DNA of 19,226 bases from Cyclostephanos tholiformis (GCA_036939975.1 JALLPB010000443.1:1-19226); one strand, 5' to 3'; positions 1-9,264 are shown, numbered from the stretch's first letter. Translations and numbers: made by a program. Notes: a model not told the origin generated them from the sequence alone.

Positions 1-326
1 ATATATCCACTGGATTTGGTAAAAGTCCCTAAGGAGGGCCATTTCAATAGGTGCGGGTGATGTTGAATGCAGGTACATCCTGCATACCCCCAACACAGAC
101 TCTCCAAGGAGTGTCAAATCGGGGTGGATTGAAAACAGCAGTGAGATATAGTGGTGGCATCGGTGCTGGCTCTATGGCATCAGTTCTCAGTGCAAGGCAC
201 TGTTTTAGAGCATGTTAAAGTATTCATGTACCTGGGATGTCTCATGTCCCAGGATGACAATGATATTCAGGTGATTTGCACCCAGATGTGGAAAGCCCAT
301 GCTACCTGGGCCCCGCATTGAGCAGG
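1..326 (+). pseudogene. Non-LTR retrotransposon reverse transcriptase remnant, 5' piece
   Basis: Reading from base 1 in frame 1 gives the region just before the C-terminus of a LINE-like reverse transcriptase. A zinc-finger-like pattern (Cys codons at 52 and 61, later a His and Cys ending in LSKEC) is followed by a stretch near QFSVQGTVLEHVKVFMYLG and a DDNDIQ segment, a layout I know from LINE-type polymerases in diatoms. The frame carries TGA stops at 58, 64, 130 and 142 and ends at 319, and a 1-base shift near 312 lets the similarity continue a little (WARIEQV). The reverse-transcriptase catalytic core would lie before the window. The piece is a dead fragment, and its continuation lies after the segment at 330-850. 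Family call is from recall, with no search made. Confidence 0.72.
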
Positions 327-329
327 TCC

Positions 330-850
330 CATCAGAAGTGCTCAGTAAGACGATATTGATGGGACATCAAATATCATACTACCATGCCCCATAGTTAGAC
401 CATTTTATAAATATTAGAAGGGGATATAATGAATTTTTATCACCCATCTGAACTACTTTGGATGGTGTGACTATACTACACTTAATAGTTTTTTTCAGAA
501 GTATTTATTTTTACTCTAACTAAGATACTCTATTGATACACATACCCAGTGCAGCTATGATACCTACCTTCTCAAAAACATGGTGACCATGGCGGGGGAG
601 GAAAGTTGACAAGAAAATTGATATTTTTGTCAATAATAAGATGTACCCTATGGGATTTTCTCTCGGGGACATAAGCAATGATGCATTATAGGAAATTTGG
701 GACATTTTTTTTGTTTCACATGCATAAGTAGGTGAAAGTACATACTTTGAAGCCATTATTGGACTTGATGTCCCATTTAGCATCAAAAATGCCCCATTTA
801 GCATTTAGCACAATCTGAAGGGAATATGGGGCATGGTGCTACTTCTGATG
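330..850. mobile_element. Inserted segment with inverted ends inside the LINE remnant
   Basis: The LINE-like coding similarity stops near 326 and resumes near 851, so about 520 bp appear to be inserted. The ends are inverted relative to each other: the 13-mer ACCATGCCCCATA at 381-393 is the reverse complement of 825-837, and CATCAGAAGT at 330-339 is the reverse complement of 841-850. The two blocks are almost contiguous on the right but separated by about 40 bp on the left, so the left end seems to carry extra sequence. No clear target-site duplication is visible. The interior has no recognised gene; a 94-codon frame at 520-804 (-) is unremarkable. A small non-autonomous DNA transposon fits best, but a local rearrangement is possible. 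Confidence 0.5.
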
Positions 851-1266
851 CCTTTGGAGCAAGAACCTCTCACCTGTTGTTGCCGCCAGGTTCTACCAGG
901 CAATAATTTAAGCCATTCCTTTACGGCAGCAAATTGTTTGTAATTTCTAGGACCGCAATGGCGTGGCTTGAAGGTTTTCACATCCGCACTGCATACAGGA
1001 TGTCCAAGAAGAACAAGCCAAAGAGGGGACCGAATCAGGAGTGGATTTATCCAAGATCGGAGGATGAGCTGAAGGAATGTGGAATGAAGATGATGGAGGA
1101 GTACATTTTAATTTGCAGGCAGATGATCACTGTGTACGTGGTGACCCACCCAAATCTTGACAAATGCAGGCAGGGCAAGCAAAAGAGGGGGGCAATACCA
1201 TGCCATTGGTGGTGGGAACAGCCAATGGACTTAGATGTGCACGATGCAACTGGATCAGATAAATAA
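851..1266 (+). pseudogene. Non-LTR retrotransposon reverse transcriptase remnant, C-terminal piece
   Basis: This continues the LINE-like polymerase after the insertion. Around 865-910 one frame reads NLSPVVAARFYQAII, then a stop and a 1-base shift lead into LYGSKLFVISRTAMAWLEGF. The frame then stays open to the TAA ending at 1266. Landmarks typical of the family tail are LEGFHIRTAYRM, WIYPRSEDELKECGM, and a final WWWEQPMDLD. The usual GSETW motif is altered to GSKLF. With the first piece this shows a single ancestral ORF broken by stops, a frameshift and an insertion. No 3' poly(A) tail or target-site duplication was identified. Confidence 0.75.
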
Positions 1267-1725
1267 ATCCGGGCCTTTGCTTTCTCTCTTTTGTATGGGG
1301 GAAGTACGCCGGGTGTGTACAAGACAATGGTCTAACTGTGTGGGCCTTAGTCTTAGTTTAGTTTAATCTCTAGTAATCAAGCTCCTAGGGGGGGGGGAGG
1401 CATGTCCAGCGAGGTTTGGTAACCTCTAGTATTGGAAATGGCCTCACCAGCCCGGAAGCCAAGTTAAGAGGGTGATAATGCATGTCAGAGAATGACTGGA
1501 TTGGGGTAAGTTGATGGCCTTCCTATTAGATTTTTAAGGCGACATTTGTAAATAGGGCGGTACCTACATGGTGGCCAAGATGACTTGATATTGAGCATGA
1601 TATTAATTTGAATTGCACCAGAAAGCTCTTCTTTTTAAGCAATACAACAAAGGAAAGAAGAAATATTTGGTGTGATGTTGCAAAAAAATAAGGCTATCTT
1701 AGACTATTCCCTAGAGGCTACCCCA
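1267..1725. other. Non-coding spacer between two retroelement remnants
   Basis: No credible gene is visible. The stretch follows the LINE-like stop codon and precedes, in coordinate order, the end of the copia gag remnant on the other strand. It holds a run of ten G residues (1388-1397). Copia protease sequence would be expected just below 1726 on the minus strand if the gag belonged to a complete element, and I do not see it here. Confidence 0.5.
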
Positions 1726-3012
1726 TTATATCGTGCTTGAATTTGTGTAAAATCTAGAATTGCAACAAAATGCTTGCTCCTCAACTTCAGGACAGGTACA
1801 AAAGAGGGGGGACATGGGCCATGTGGAACCAACCTGGTGGAATTTACCCCCAGTGCCAGAGACATTGGCCTCAAAAGAAACCCTCCCCTTCTTTGTGGCC
1901 TTTGCAACAAAAGGGCAGGAAGGTGCCAAGAAAGTGAAAGCGTTCTCAAAATTGATATGCTTGTCAGCATCATCCTGCTGATGTACTGCAGCCATAGCAG
2001 CAAGGACCAATGGGTCAATTGTCTTGAGGGAATCAAGAAGATAGGTGACTTGTGCTTGATCATTTGGGATCTCCATGGGAATATGCTCAGCACACTCAGT
2101 AAGAGTGATGAATGCTTTGCGATGCAATCCCATGTGCTGAGAAAGAGTTATCGAAGTAGTCCCCAACAACATCCTATCCTTAAGGATGTTCTCAGCATCC
2201 TTCACATGCTGATCATAGATTGCTTTCCTGGCATGCTGGGATTGCAAAGCAAGAAGGGCACCCTGATTGTCATGTCCTCAACAAAATGGAGCAATCATAG
2301 CAGCAACATCATGCCCATGAACAGACATCTCAATCATGTCAAAAGTCAAACCATTGTCCACCTTGAAAAGTGGATGGTTGTGTGGCATCCTAGCCGTCAG
2401 ATCCCCATCAATTGAACCCATCTCAATAGAGTGCGGGTTGCCCATCTGATGTGCAGGGGGAATTGGATCAACAGCAGCAATGGCATGGACAATGTAGTCC
2501 AAAGGCGCATTGCGTACCCTAACTTTCTGGGAGAGGTATAGGACAAAAGAGTCAACCCACTTGTGAACTGCATGGTTCTTGGTCAACTTAGGAGGCTGGC
2601 CATGATCAGCCTTTTCCCTTTCCATTAGGGCTTTCTACTGTTCCAGGAAGCACTTAATTACCAGCCATGACATATTGTTGGGGTCCAGAGGACATCCAAC
2701 GTCATCATAGAACTTTGCAATCAACATTGCACCCTTCAACCTCAACTTAGACTTTGCAGACACTTCATATGCCTGGATCTCTTGTAGAGCACCAGCCGTA
2801 TGAGCAGCAGTGCCAAGCACAGAGACTTTAGGTGGCTTCAATAGGTTAGAGAAGAGTGACATCATTCCAACATCATCAAACTCCTTAAAGTCTTCAGGCT
2901 TGGTGATACCCTCAACTGTAAGCTACAGGCGGGTATGGTGAGACAACACCATGTTGTTGGCATCCTCAAAGAACAGGGTTAGCGCCGCTGCATCAAATAG
3001 TTGAGCAGCCAT
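1726..3012 (-). pseudogene. Ty1/copia (CoDi-type) gag remnant with three in-frame stops
   Basis: One minus-strand frame runs from an ATG at 3012 (MAAQLFDAAALTLFF) to a TAA at 1728-1726, 428 codons before the terminal stop, interrupted only by TAG at 2925-2923, TAG at 2637-2635 and TGA at 2280-2278. The translation follows the order of diatom copia gag proteins: an N-terminal segment with LTVEGITKPEDFKEFDD, then NNMSWLVIKCFLEQ, KWVDSFVLYL, PLDYIVHAIAAVDP, MGLHRKAFITLTECAEHIP, QAQVTYLLDSLKTIDPLVLAAM and FENAFTFLAP. The last ~45 codons (from about 1860 down) match nothing I recognise, and no CCHC zinc knuckle is visible. Gag would form the element's particle. No protease or polymerase follows, so this is an orphaned, inactive copy. 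Confidence 0.8.
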
Positions 3013-4157
3013 TGTATGAGTAGGGAGTTTGTGATTTCAATCTTTTAAAGCCAGGCACAAATTGAAGCAGGTCGACTTTGTGAGGAGATCAGATGTGGTT
3101 TCGTCTATAATTATCCCAAAGCTGTCGCCACCCCTTGGTTTATACTCCTATCTCACTCTTTTACTCTTTTTCTCTACATAAACTTCAGACTCTTCAACTC
3201 TTTTACTTTGCAGTGTCTCTGAATATGTAGTTTAAATATATCAATAATTCCTAAAGAGAAACTCAATACAAAATCAAATTGGATATGAGAAATTGCCATA
3301 ACAAAAACCTAATGGGAAGTCTCTTCATAGAAATGCCGTACGAATCCATGGAGGAAGTCAATATCACCATAATTGAGTTCCTTTCTTATTTTCTTTAAAA
3401 AGGGGCTTCTCATTTCCCGATTTTATTTCTACGATTTTTGTCCTACTGGATCCTATAGGTCAGTCAAAACAAAATTCCATAATTATCACATAGATGGGAA
3501 CCCAGTGAGCTCTACATGCGTGGTTGCCTAGTAAATCGAGAAACAAAAATTAATATTGTTCAAAATGTGTTGGGCAATTCAATGGCCAAAATATGTGCTA
3601 TCACGAATGCCTCTCGCACTTGTGAGTGTGGTGTTTGTGGCCCAACCAAGCGTTTTGAGATGAGGAGAGCTACCATGATGAACGGCGCCCCCCCTCTCAA
3701 TTTGTGCCAACTTAGCCGTCATTAACGATTAAACAGCTAGTGTGTCCCACCGGTATGGGTATGGGTATTTGGAGAATAATGTGTCGAGCTTGTCAGCCAG
3801 GTGCATCAATTGAGGGAGATTTTGCACATTTGCCGGATGCGATCATAAAATCTATCTACTACATTAACAATGTGATACAACGTCCGCATGCATACTGACA
3901 CTAAGGTAAACATTGTTAACTACATATTTAAGTATTGTTAGTACTATAGTGTTGCTTTAGGACTCATCGGGGTCCATGCTTTTGCTAAGATCGGAGGGAA
4001 CCCATCATCTCACGATGGCAATGACAACTCCCCAATGATGTCAATGTCGTCAATGCGGCAGCATTGACATGTTGCAAATGGTGACAATACATTGTAGTTC
4101 AGCCGAGTAGGCACGCAAACGAACGCAACATTAACGTTATTATGGGTCTGCATAAGC
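3013..4157. other. AT-rich non-coding region, possibly including the gag leader
   Basis: No gene is supported. The part next to 3012 is upstream of the gag start on the minus strand and would contain that element's leader and 5' LTR if they survive. A pyrimidine-rich stretch at about 3150-3210 (plus strand) is visible, but no paired LTR could be identified. Minor features are a GGTATG triplet repeat at about 3752-3769 and a 9-bp inverted repeat (4038-4046 with 4062-4070). The 69-codon frame at 3516-3725 resembles nothing known to me and is not called. Confidence 0.4.
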
Positions 4158-4368
4158 TGTTTAATGGCCATGTGCAACCTTAGCACAGGACATATTTTAA
4201 GATAATCATATTTACATAAAATAAGAATTATAAGAGAGTTTATTTAGACATAGTATGGTAGTTCGTACCTGCATACTCACATACATGTTACAACAGGTAA
4301 CACTCAAGTAACAGTACTACCATTAAGCAAAGTAGTCCTGTGCTAAGGTTGCACATGGCCATTAAACA
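4158..4368. mobile_element. MITE-like element with perfect 34-bp inverted ends
   Basis: The 34 bases at 4158-4191 are the exact reverse complement of 4335-4368. They begin TGTTTAATGGCCATGTGC and are separated by 143 bp of AT-rich sequence. A second, short inverted pair (ATGGTAGT at 4255-4262 and ACTACCAT at 4316-4323) lies inside. The element has no coding capacity. Size, perfect long termini and AT-rich core fit a miniature inverted-repeat transposable element, and the transcript would also fold into a long hairpin. No obvious target-site duplication flanks the arms, so the true ends may differ by a few bases. Perfect arms argue for recent insertion or conservation. Confidence 0.7.
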
Positions 4369-4971
4369 CTACTCTCATACTTTTGCAAAAAGAACATCCT
4401 CCCCATGCTCATTGACTCCCTCTTCTGCCGTCTGCCTCTGCTCATGTCATCGGATGCGATCGATAATGCATTCAACAATGAAAAAATCGTCGCAGTCTCA
4501 AACGGTCCACTAAGCCCATCTCCATCTCCTTTCTCGGGAGTCACATGGAGGTCCTCGGTGAAATCTCAGATCCTTCAGACCATCGCCATGATACTATTTA
4601 ACACCTCACATCCGCTATCTCATACATACCTCTTATGAACAATTACATGAATGAGCTGATCATAGGGATGCTACCGTTGGATCTAGATCAGTGGAAAGAC
4701 GGCCCTGGAGGTCATCTTGCCGCAGTACGTTACTCTGCTGCTTGGCCTTGTCATGAGGTTGAGGGGCGACAAGGGCAGAAGCTGTCTACCGTTATTTCCT
4801 GTGCCGACGTCAACGGCAGATGTCAATGGAAGATCTGCTGTGGTGATAGATATGACCACGGTCGACAATCATGAGGACTTAGACTCGGCCACTGAAACTT
4901 ACCTCACCATTTTATACCTGGCAGTAGTACACCTCATTGTGGGCCTTCGGGATAACCATTACGAGGGCTGT
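4369..4971. other. Upstream region without a convincing gene; weak minus-strand exon-like frame
   Basis: No gene is supported with confidence. On the minus strand, 4565-4362 is open for about 67 codons with coding-like composition (for example GPFETATIFSLLNALSIASDDM), and its stop codon falls inside the right arm of the MITE-like element. Two minus-strand sequences match the splice-donor consensus, GAGGTAAGT near 4900 and GAGGTATGT near 4630, but I could not connect them into a continuous translation. A plus-strand frame to 4998 is also open and contains hydrophobic stretches. Neither resembles a known family. Confidence 0.3.
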
Positions 4972-5210
4972 ACGTCAGCCATCAGAAGCCGAATTTAAAC
5001 TGCATGACATCATGTTGACGTAATCATATGACGTGGCTCGTGACGTGGCAGCGAAAAATTCTGTCAAAAACATACCATATCTTGAACAACACGTCAGCCA
5101 GAAGCATAATTACCAACAACAACCTTAAGTCTTTGCCATATTGAACGACAGCTAATGCAGAAGTTATTGACGTACGTCGGCATGTTGTCAATACTCATGA
5201 CGTCGTCATG
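4972..5210 (+). promoter_or_regulatory. Cluster of TGACGT/ACGTCA (CRE/bZIP-like) sites upstream of the transporter
   Basis: Seven copies of the six-base core lie in 232 bp: TGACGT at 5016, 5029, 5041, 5168 and 5198, and ACGTCA at 4972 and 5091. One more ACGTCA lies at 4807. About 0.1 would be expected by chance in such a length. Two copies extend to TGACGTGGC (5029, 5041; 12 bp apart) and two to ACGTCAGCCA (4972, 5091). The site at 5198 sits in a 15-bp palindrome (5196-5210), and that at 5168 overlaps the palindrome GACGTACGTC. TGACGT is the classic bZIP target, is described as a CO2/cAMP-responsive element in diatoms, and TGACGTGG resembles the XBP1/ATF6 unfolded-protein element. The cluster ends about 113 bp before the transporter ATG, so it probably controls that gene. 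Confidence 0.65.
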
Positions 5211-5322
5211 GTGGTGGCAGCGACTAGTGGTCCACTTCGGATAAAAAAAGATCAGGTCTATCATCAAGCTCACTTTTCCAAACGCGGTGTGATTGTACTC
5301 CAGTAAAGTTTGTCAAACAACC

Positions 5323-8300
5323 ATGGTGTTTGATTGCTTCGATCCGATCACTGGCGGTCGAGTAAACGGAATCGTTAGTCAAGGATCCATATTATGCGGT
5401 GACAAGAAAATCAAGGATTCCCTTCCGTTGTCACGGGATGAAGACAGGTTTGAGACATTTTGCGAGACTTACAAGGACTTCATTGGAGTATCCAACGCTC
5501 ATGAAAGGTTCGAGAGAATCTGGGAGGATGAGAAGAAGGGTGCAGGTTCAACTTTGACGGATAAGCGGAGAATCCCCCTCCTCCTTCGCGCGTTGTACAA
5601 GTCCTTTCCTGGGGATTTGTATAAGGCTGTCATCTCGAAGCTTGTTTGGAGTGTGCTCGTTATCTTTTCGATATGGTTCTTCGTCTTCAAGATTTTAGAT
5701 TTCATCAAGGCAAGATCCAACGCTGGCGGGGTTTCCCAAGCGCAGGAATCTTATGAATTTTATCTCTGTGCGGGCTTCTTGCTCTGTATGTTAGTGCTCT
5801 CGATCGGTATTCAACAAATGGGTATCTACTCCAGTAATTTAGGCAGCAAGGTCAAGGCTGCTCTTACAACGGCGATCTACAAGAAGATGATTGTTCGGGA
5901 ACCTTATGAATCCCATGCCGACATTGTGTCCCTCGTCGCCAAGGATGTTGAAAAGATTGCCGAAGCGTGCTTGAGTCTTCAATATTTGTGGTCCGGCATT
6001 GTTGAGACGTTCGCTGTCTTTGCTGTCTGCTTTCTCCTCTTGGGTCGAACAATTCTCCCTGGGTTCGGGGTGATGATTGTATTTATGATTGTTCAATACT
6101 GGTTGGGCATGCGTGTGGCGTTCCGGAAGAAAAAACTGGCCGTTGTGTCTGAAAGGCGCATCACTTTGATGGAAGAAATCATGCGAGCTATCAAGCTTAT
6201 CAAGATCTACGGATGGGAAGCCTCGTTTTTCAAGAATCTGAACGAAATTCGCGCAGAAGAAGCAGGGATACAGCGCGGGATTAATACAATCCAGGCCACA
6301 ATTCTTGGGTTGATCTTCTGTTTGCCTCCGATCATCAGTGCGGTAATTTTCGGCACACAGGAGGCTGTCGGATCGATTGAGTCTGTGACGGTTTTTACTA
6401 CTCTGTCATTCTTCAACACCCTCCGAGTGCCCTTTTCCAAGCTTCCCAAGAGTCTACGGGATGTGATGGATGCAATAATCTCCATGGACCGCATTGAGCA
6501 CTTTTTGCTTGAGCCGGAACTCCACCCCGAACTGGCCACGAAGAACAAGAATGCGGACGAAAGACACTTGGGGATTAAGTTTCGCAATGCATCCTTCTCT
6601 TATGGTCCTCACGGTAAGATTGTTCTGAGTAACATCAATCTCAACATCCCACATGGATCACTGATGATGGTGGCAGGTCCAGTGGCGTCCGGCAAATCCA
6701 ACCTTCTGAAGTCAATTCTGGGTGACTTGACCATCCGTGAGGGTTCATGCTCTGAGAGTCATTCGAGGGCATACGTGCCGCAGATGCCTTGGACGGCTCT
6801 GGGAACGGTCCGGGACAACATTCTGTTTGGAAAACCGTATGACGAGGCCCTGTACCGCAGGGTTCTGCATGCATGTGCGCTTGAGCCCGACTTGAAGCTC
6901 ATGATTAATGGTGACCATATGTGGATTGGAGAACGTGGGGGAAATTTGTCAGGAGGACAGAAGCAGCGCATCGCTTTGGCACGAGCCGCTTACAGCCGCG
7001 CTGATCTCTATGTGCTTGACTCGCCCTTGTCCGCAGTTGACATGTACACCTGCCAACACATTTTCAAGCACTGCATTCTAGGTATGATGAAGGGTGGGGG
7101 GGGCACCGTGGTATTGGCCACGCATCAGACAGAGTTGTTTTCGATGTCAGATCACCTAGTTGTTATGGCGGATGGCAATACTGTGTACAATGAAAAGTAC
7201 ACCTACAGTGGCATTAAGCATTTGTTTCCTAACTTTCACGGCGAAGTGGTTGATTCTTCGCAGCCAGGAGGAAAAACATCAAAGGCTGGGAAGTGCGCAA
7301 GTGCATCGAAGAAGCTCCCTCGCACATTGACGGAGACGTTGAACTTACCGGATATTGACCCACCGAAATCACCTTTGGTTTTGGCTAAAAAACATAACGA
7401 GAATATCTACATGTGGTATATCAAACAGATGGGGGTGCATTTGTTCGTCATTGCCACCCTGATCTTCATGTGTGGCCAAGCAATGCGTGTATACTCTGAT
7501 AATTGGATGTCTGTGTGGTCGTCAAGGAAATACGCCGCTGCAGGATTCACCTCTGATGCATTTTACGCAGGTCTCTACGGGTTGCTGGTGTTTAGTTTTC
7601 TTTGCTTTTCTTTCCTCCGAGCTTATTGGTACTTTTACGTTGGCAGAGTTGCTGCGGTCAATCTCCACGACGCGTCCTTTGGCACTGTCCTGAAGGCTCC
7701 AATGCACTTCTTCCACGTCACTCCGATTGGAAAGTTACTCTCTTTTTTTTCCAAGGATGTCAATACGATCGATGATGTGATGGTGGACAATATGTTGATG
7801 TTTCAAATCTTGTTTTGGATCTTGATGTTTGCCATTGCAGTGGTTTCATTCAAGTTGCCAATTTTCCTTGCGATTACTGGGGGACTTGCGTTGGCGTACG
7901 TTTACATTGTACGAATCTTCATCCGCGCCTCTGTGCGAATGTTAGAGGCCTCAGCGGAAGCTCAGAGTCAGGTTGTTGCACACACTGCAGAGACACTGAG
8001 TGGCCTGGCTATTGTGCGAGCATTTCGAGTTCAAGACTTCTTCCTCAGGGAAAATGTCAAGTTCCAAACTCGGTCGACAGTGGTCACCTTCTCCATTGCA
8101 AATCTTTCGCTTTGGCTTGCATTTCGAGCAGACATAATTGGTTCATTGTTGGTGTTCGGCTGCTGCATGCTCGCGGTGTTGGACGAAACCTTGACCGCTG
8201 GCCTTGCAGGCCTGATTGTCAGCAATTCCTTTCAGATACTCTTGTTCTTCAGCATCATGTCCCGGTTTCTTGGTGAGATTCACAACAATATGAATGCAAG

Positions 8301-9264
8301 TGAGGGAGCGCGCAAGTATTCCGAGCTGGAGCAAGAGCACGAGCCTACTGTTGAGATAAAAGTGCCATCCGGGTGGCCTTTCAAGGGCGACATCAACTTT
8401 GAGGGGGTGGTTATGCCATATATACCCAACGCGCCTCCCGTTCTAAAGGGCATCACTTTTTCCATCCGTCCTGGCGAGAAGGTTGGTGTGGTGGGTCGTA
8501 CTGGTGCTGGCAAGAGCTCTCTCATTGTGGCATTGTACCGCTTGGCCGAAATTACACACGGCAAAATTGAAGTGAACTCAATCGACTGTTCTTTTGTAAA
8601 CCTGAACAAGTTGCGCAGCAGCATGGCCATCATCCCGCAAGAGCCGGTCATGTTTGGAGGCACAGTGCGCTCCAACCTTGATCCTTTCAATGAGCATAGC
8701 GACAAGGAGCTCTTGGACGTTTTGAATAAGTGCTTGCTGGGGCCACTTATCAAAGCGAACGAGGACGTACTGAATGCAGAAGTGGAGCCATTGGGAGCCA
8801 ACTACTCTCTGGGTACTCAGCAGCTGATGTGCCTTGCGCGCGCTATGTTGAAGCCGTCTTGCATTCTGCTCATGGACGAGGCGACTGCTGCTTTGGACTC
8901 CGACACGGACGCTGCTGTGCAGCAGGTTCTAAAAAAGCACTTCTCTGATCGTACAATTTTTACGATCGCTCACCGTTTGGACACCATTGTCAGCTCTGAC
9001 CGCATTCTTGCCATCAACGATGGTGTCGTGGCTGAGTATGATCGACCAGATGTGTTGCTCGAGAACCCAGAGTCGATCTTCTATGAGCTTTGCATGAACA
9101 CAGGCAGAGCTCAGTTCGAAGTTCTTTTTGCTAAGGCAAGAGCTCATGCCGCTGAGAATGAAGTCAACAATGGCCAGATTGTTGACACGGACGATGATTC
9201 AAATGCAAACTTTGATGAATTCTTGTCGTATCTCTCTGAAAAGGAAGACTGTTCCAGCAAATAA
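5323..9264 (+). CDS. ABCC-family (MRP-type) full ABC transporter, 1313 aa
   Basis: This encodes a full-length ATP-driven membrane transporter, TMD1-NBD1-TMD2-NBD2, lacking the extra N-terminal TMD0 of long MRPs. The family exports conjugated or anionic organic compounds across plasma or vacuolar membranes; the substrate cannot be read from sequence. The ATG at 5323 sits in a good context (ACCATGG), and the open frame upstream to 5293 has no other ATG. Hydrophobic segments lie at about 107-128, 146-168, 221-267 and 322-345 (TMD1), and 703-729, 746-779, 820-870 and 918-985 (TMD2). NBD1: A-loop Tyr427, Walker A GPVASGKS (452-459), Q-loop Gln487, LSGGQKQR (542-549), Walker B ending Asp566 followed by Ser567, H-loop His601. 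NBD2: A-loop Tyr1033, Walker A GRTGAGKSS (1058-1066), degenerate signature SLGTQ (1162-1166), Walker B MDEATAALD with Asp1185-Glu1186, His1217. The last ~50 residues are acidic and hydrophilic. No introns and no stops: it looks intact. A TGACGT-rich promoter lies upstream. Confidence 0.95.
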   Translation: MVFDCFDPITGGRVNGIVSQGSILCGDKKIKDSLPLSRDEDRFETFCETYKDFIGVSNAHERFERIWEDEKKGAGSTLTDKRRIPLLLRALYKSFPGDLYKAVISKLVWSVLVIFSIWFFVFKILDFIKARSNAGGVSQAQESYEFYLCAGFLLCMLVLSIGIQQMGIYSSNLGSKVKAALTTAIYKKMIVREPYESHADIVSLVAKDVEKIAEACLSLQYLWSGIVETFAVFAVCFLLLGRTILPGFGVMIVFMIVQYWLGMRVAFRKKKLAVVSERRITLMEEIMRAIKLIKIYGWEASFFKNLNEIRAEEAGIQRGINTIQATILGLIFCLPPIISAVIFGTQEAVGSIESVTVFTTLSFFNTLRVPFSKLPKSLRDVMDAIISMDRIEHFLLEPELHPELATKNKNADERHLGIKFRNASFSYGPHGKIVLSNINLNIPHGSLMMVAGPVASGKSNLLKSILGDLTIREGSCSESHSRAYVPQMPWTALGTVRDNILFGKPYDEALYRRVLHACALEPDLKLMINGDHMWIGERGGNLSGGQKQRIALARAAYSRADLYVLDSPLSAVDMYTCQHIFKHCILGMMKGGGGTVVLATHQTELFSMSDHLVVMADGNTVYNEKYTYSGIKHLFPNFHGEVVDSSQPGGKTSKAGKCASASKKLPRTLTETLNLPDIDPPKSPLVLAKKHNENIYMWYIKQMGVHLFVIATLIFMCGQAMRVYSDNWMSVWSSRKYAAAGFTSDAFYAGLYGLLVFSFLCFSFLRAYWYFYVGRVAAVNLHDASFGTVLKAPMHFFHVTPIGKLLSFFSKDVNTIDDVMVDNMLMFQILFWILMFAIAVVSFKLPIFLAITGGLALAYVYIVRIFIRASVRMLEASAEAQSQVVAHTAETLSGLAIVRAFRVQDFFLRENVKFQTRSTVVTFSIANLSLWLAFRADIIGSLLVFGCCMLAVLDETLTAGLAGLIVSNSFQILLFFSIMSRFLGEIHNNMNASEGARKYSELEQEHEPTVEIKVPSGWPFKGDINFEGVVMPYIPNAPPVLKGITFSIRPGEKVGVVGRTGAGKSSLIVALYRLAEITHGKIEVNSIDCSFVNLNKLRSSMAIIPQEPVMFGGTVRSNLDPFNEHSDKELLDVLNKCLLGPLIKANEDVLNAEVEPLGANYSLGTQQLMCLARAMLKPSCILLMDEATAALDSDTDAAVQQVLKKHFSDRTIFTIAHRLDTIVSSDRILAINDGVVAEYDRPDVLLENPESIFYELCMNTGRAQFEVLFAKARAHAAENEVNNGQIVDTDDDSNANFDEFLSYLSEKEDCSSK

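Noticed and set aside
934..1327. Minus-strand frames opposite the LINE-like tail
   Set aside because: They are shadows of the recognisable plus-strand coding sequence.
1420..1480. 5S rRNA-like stretch (GAAGCCAAGTTAAG)
   Set aside because: Only a few bases resemble 5S rRNA and the rest of the molecule is absent.
1774..2415. 213-codon plus-strand frame
   Set aside because: It lies antisense to the gag remnant, whose translation is recognisable; the plus-strand product resembles nothing.
3120..3160. Primer-binding site upstream of gag (TGGCGACAGCTTTGGG on the minus strand)
   Set aside because: It starts with TGG as such sites do, but no tRNA match could be checked and no LTR end precedes it convincingly.
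3516..3725. 69-codon plus-strand frame with CECGVCGPTK motif
   Set aside because: Short, no homologue recalled, AT-rich surroundings, and too few cysteines for a domain call.
5293..5322. Ten extra N-terminal codons for the transporter from a TTG
   Set aside because: TTG starts are unusual in eukaryotes; the ATG at 5323 has a strong start context (ACCATGG).
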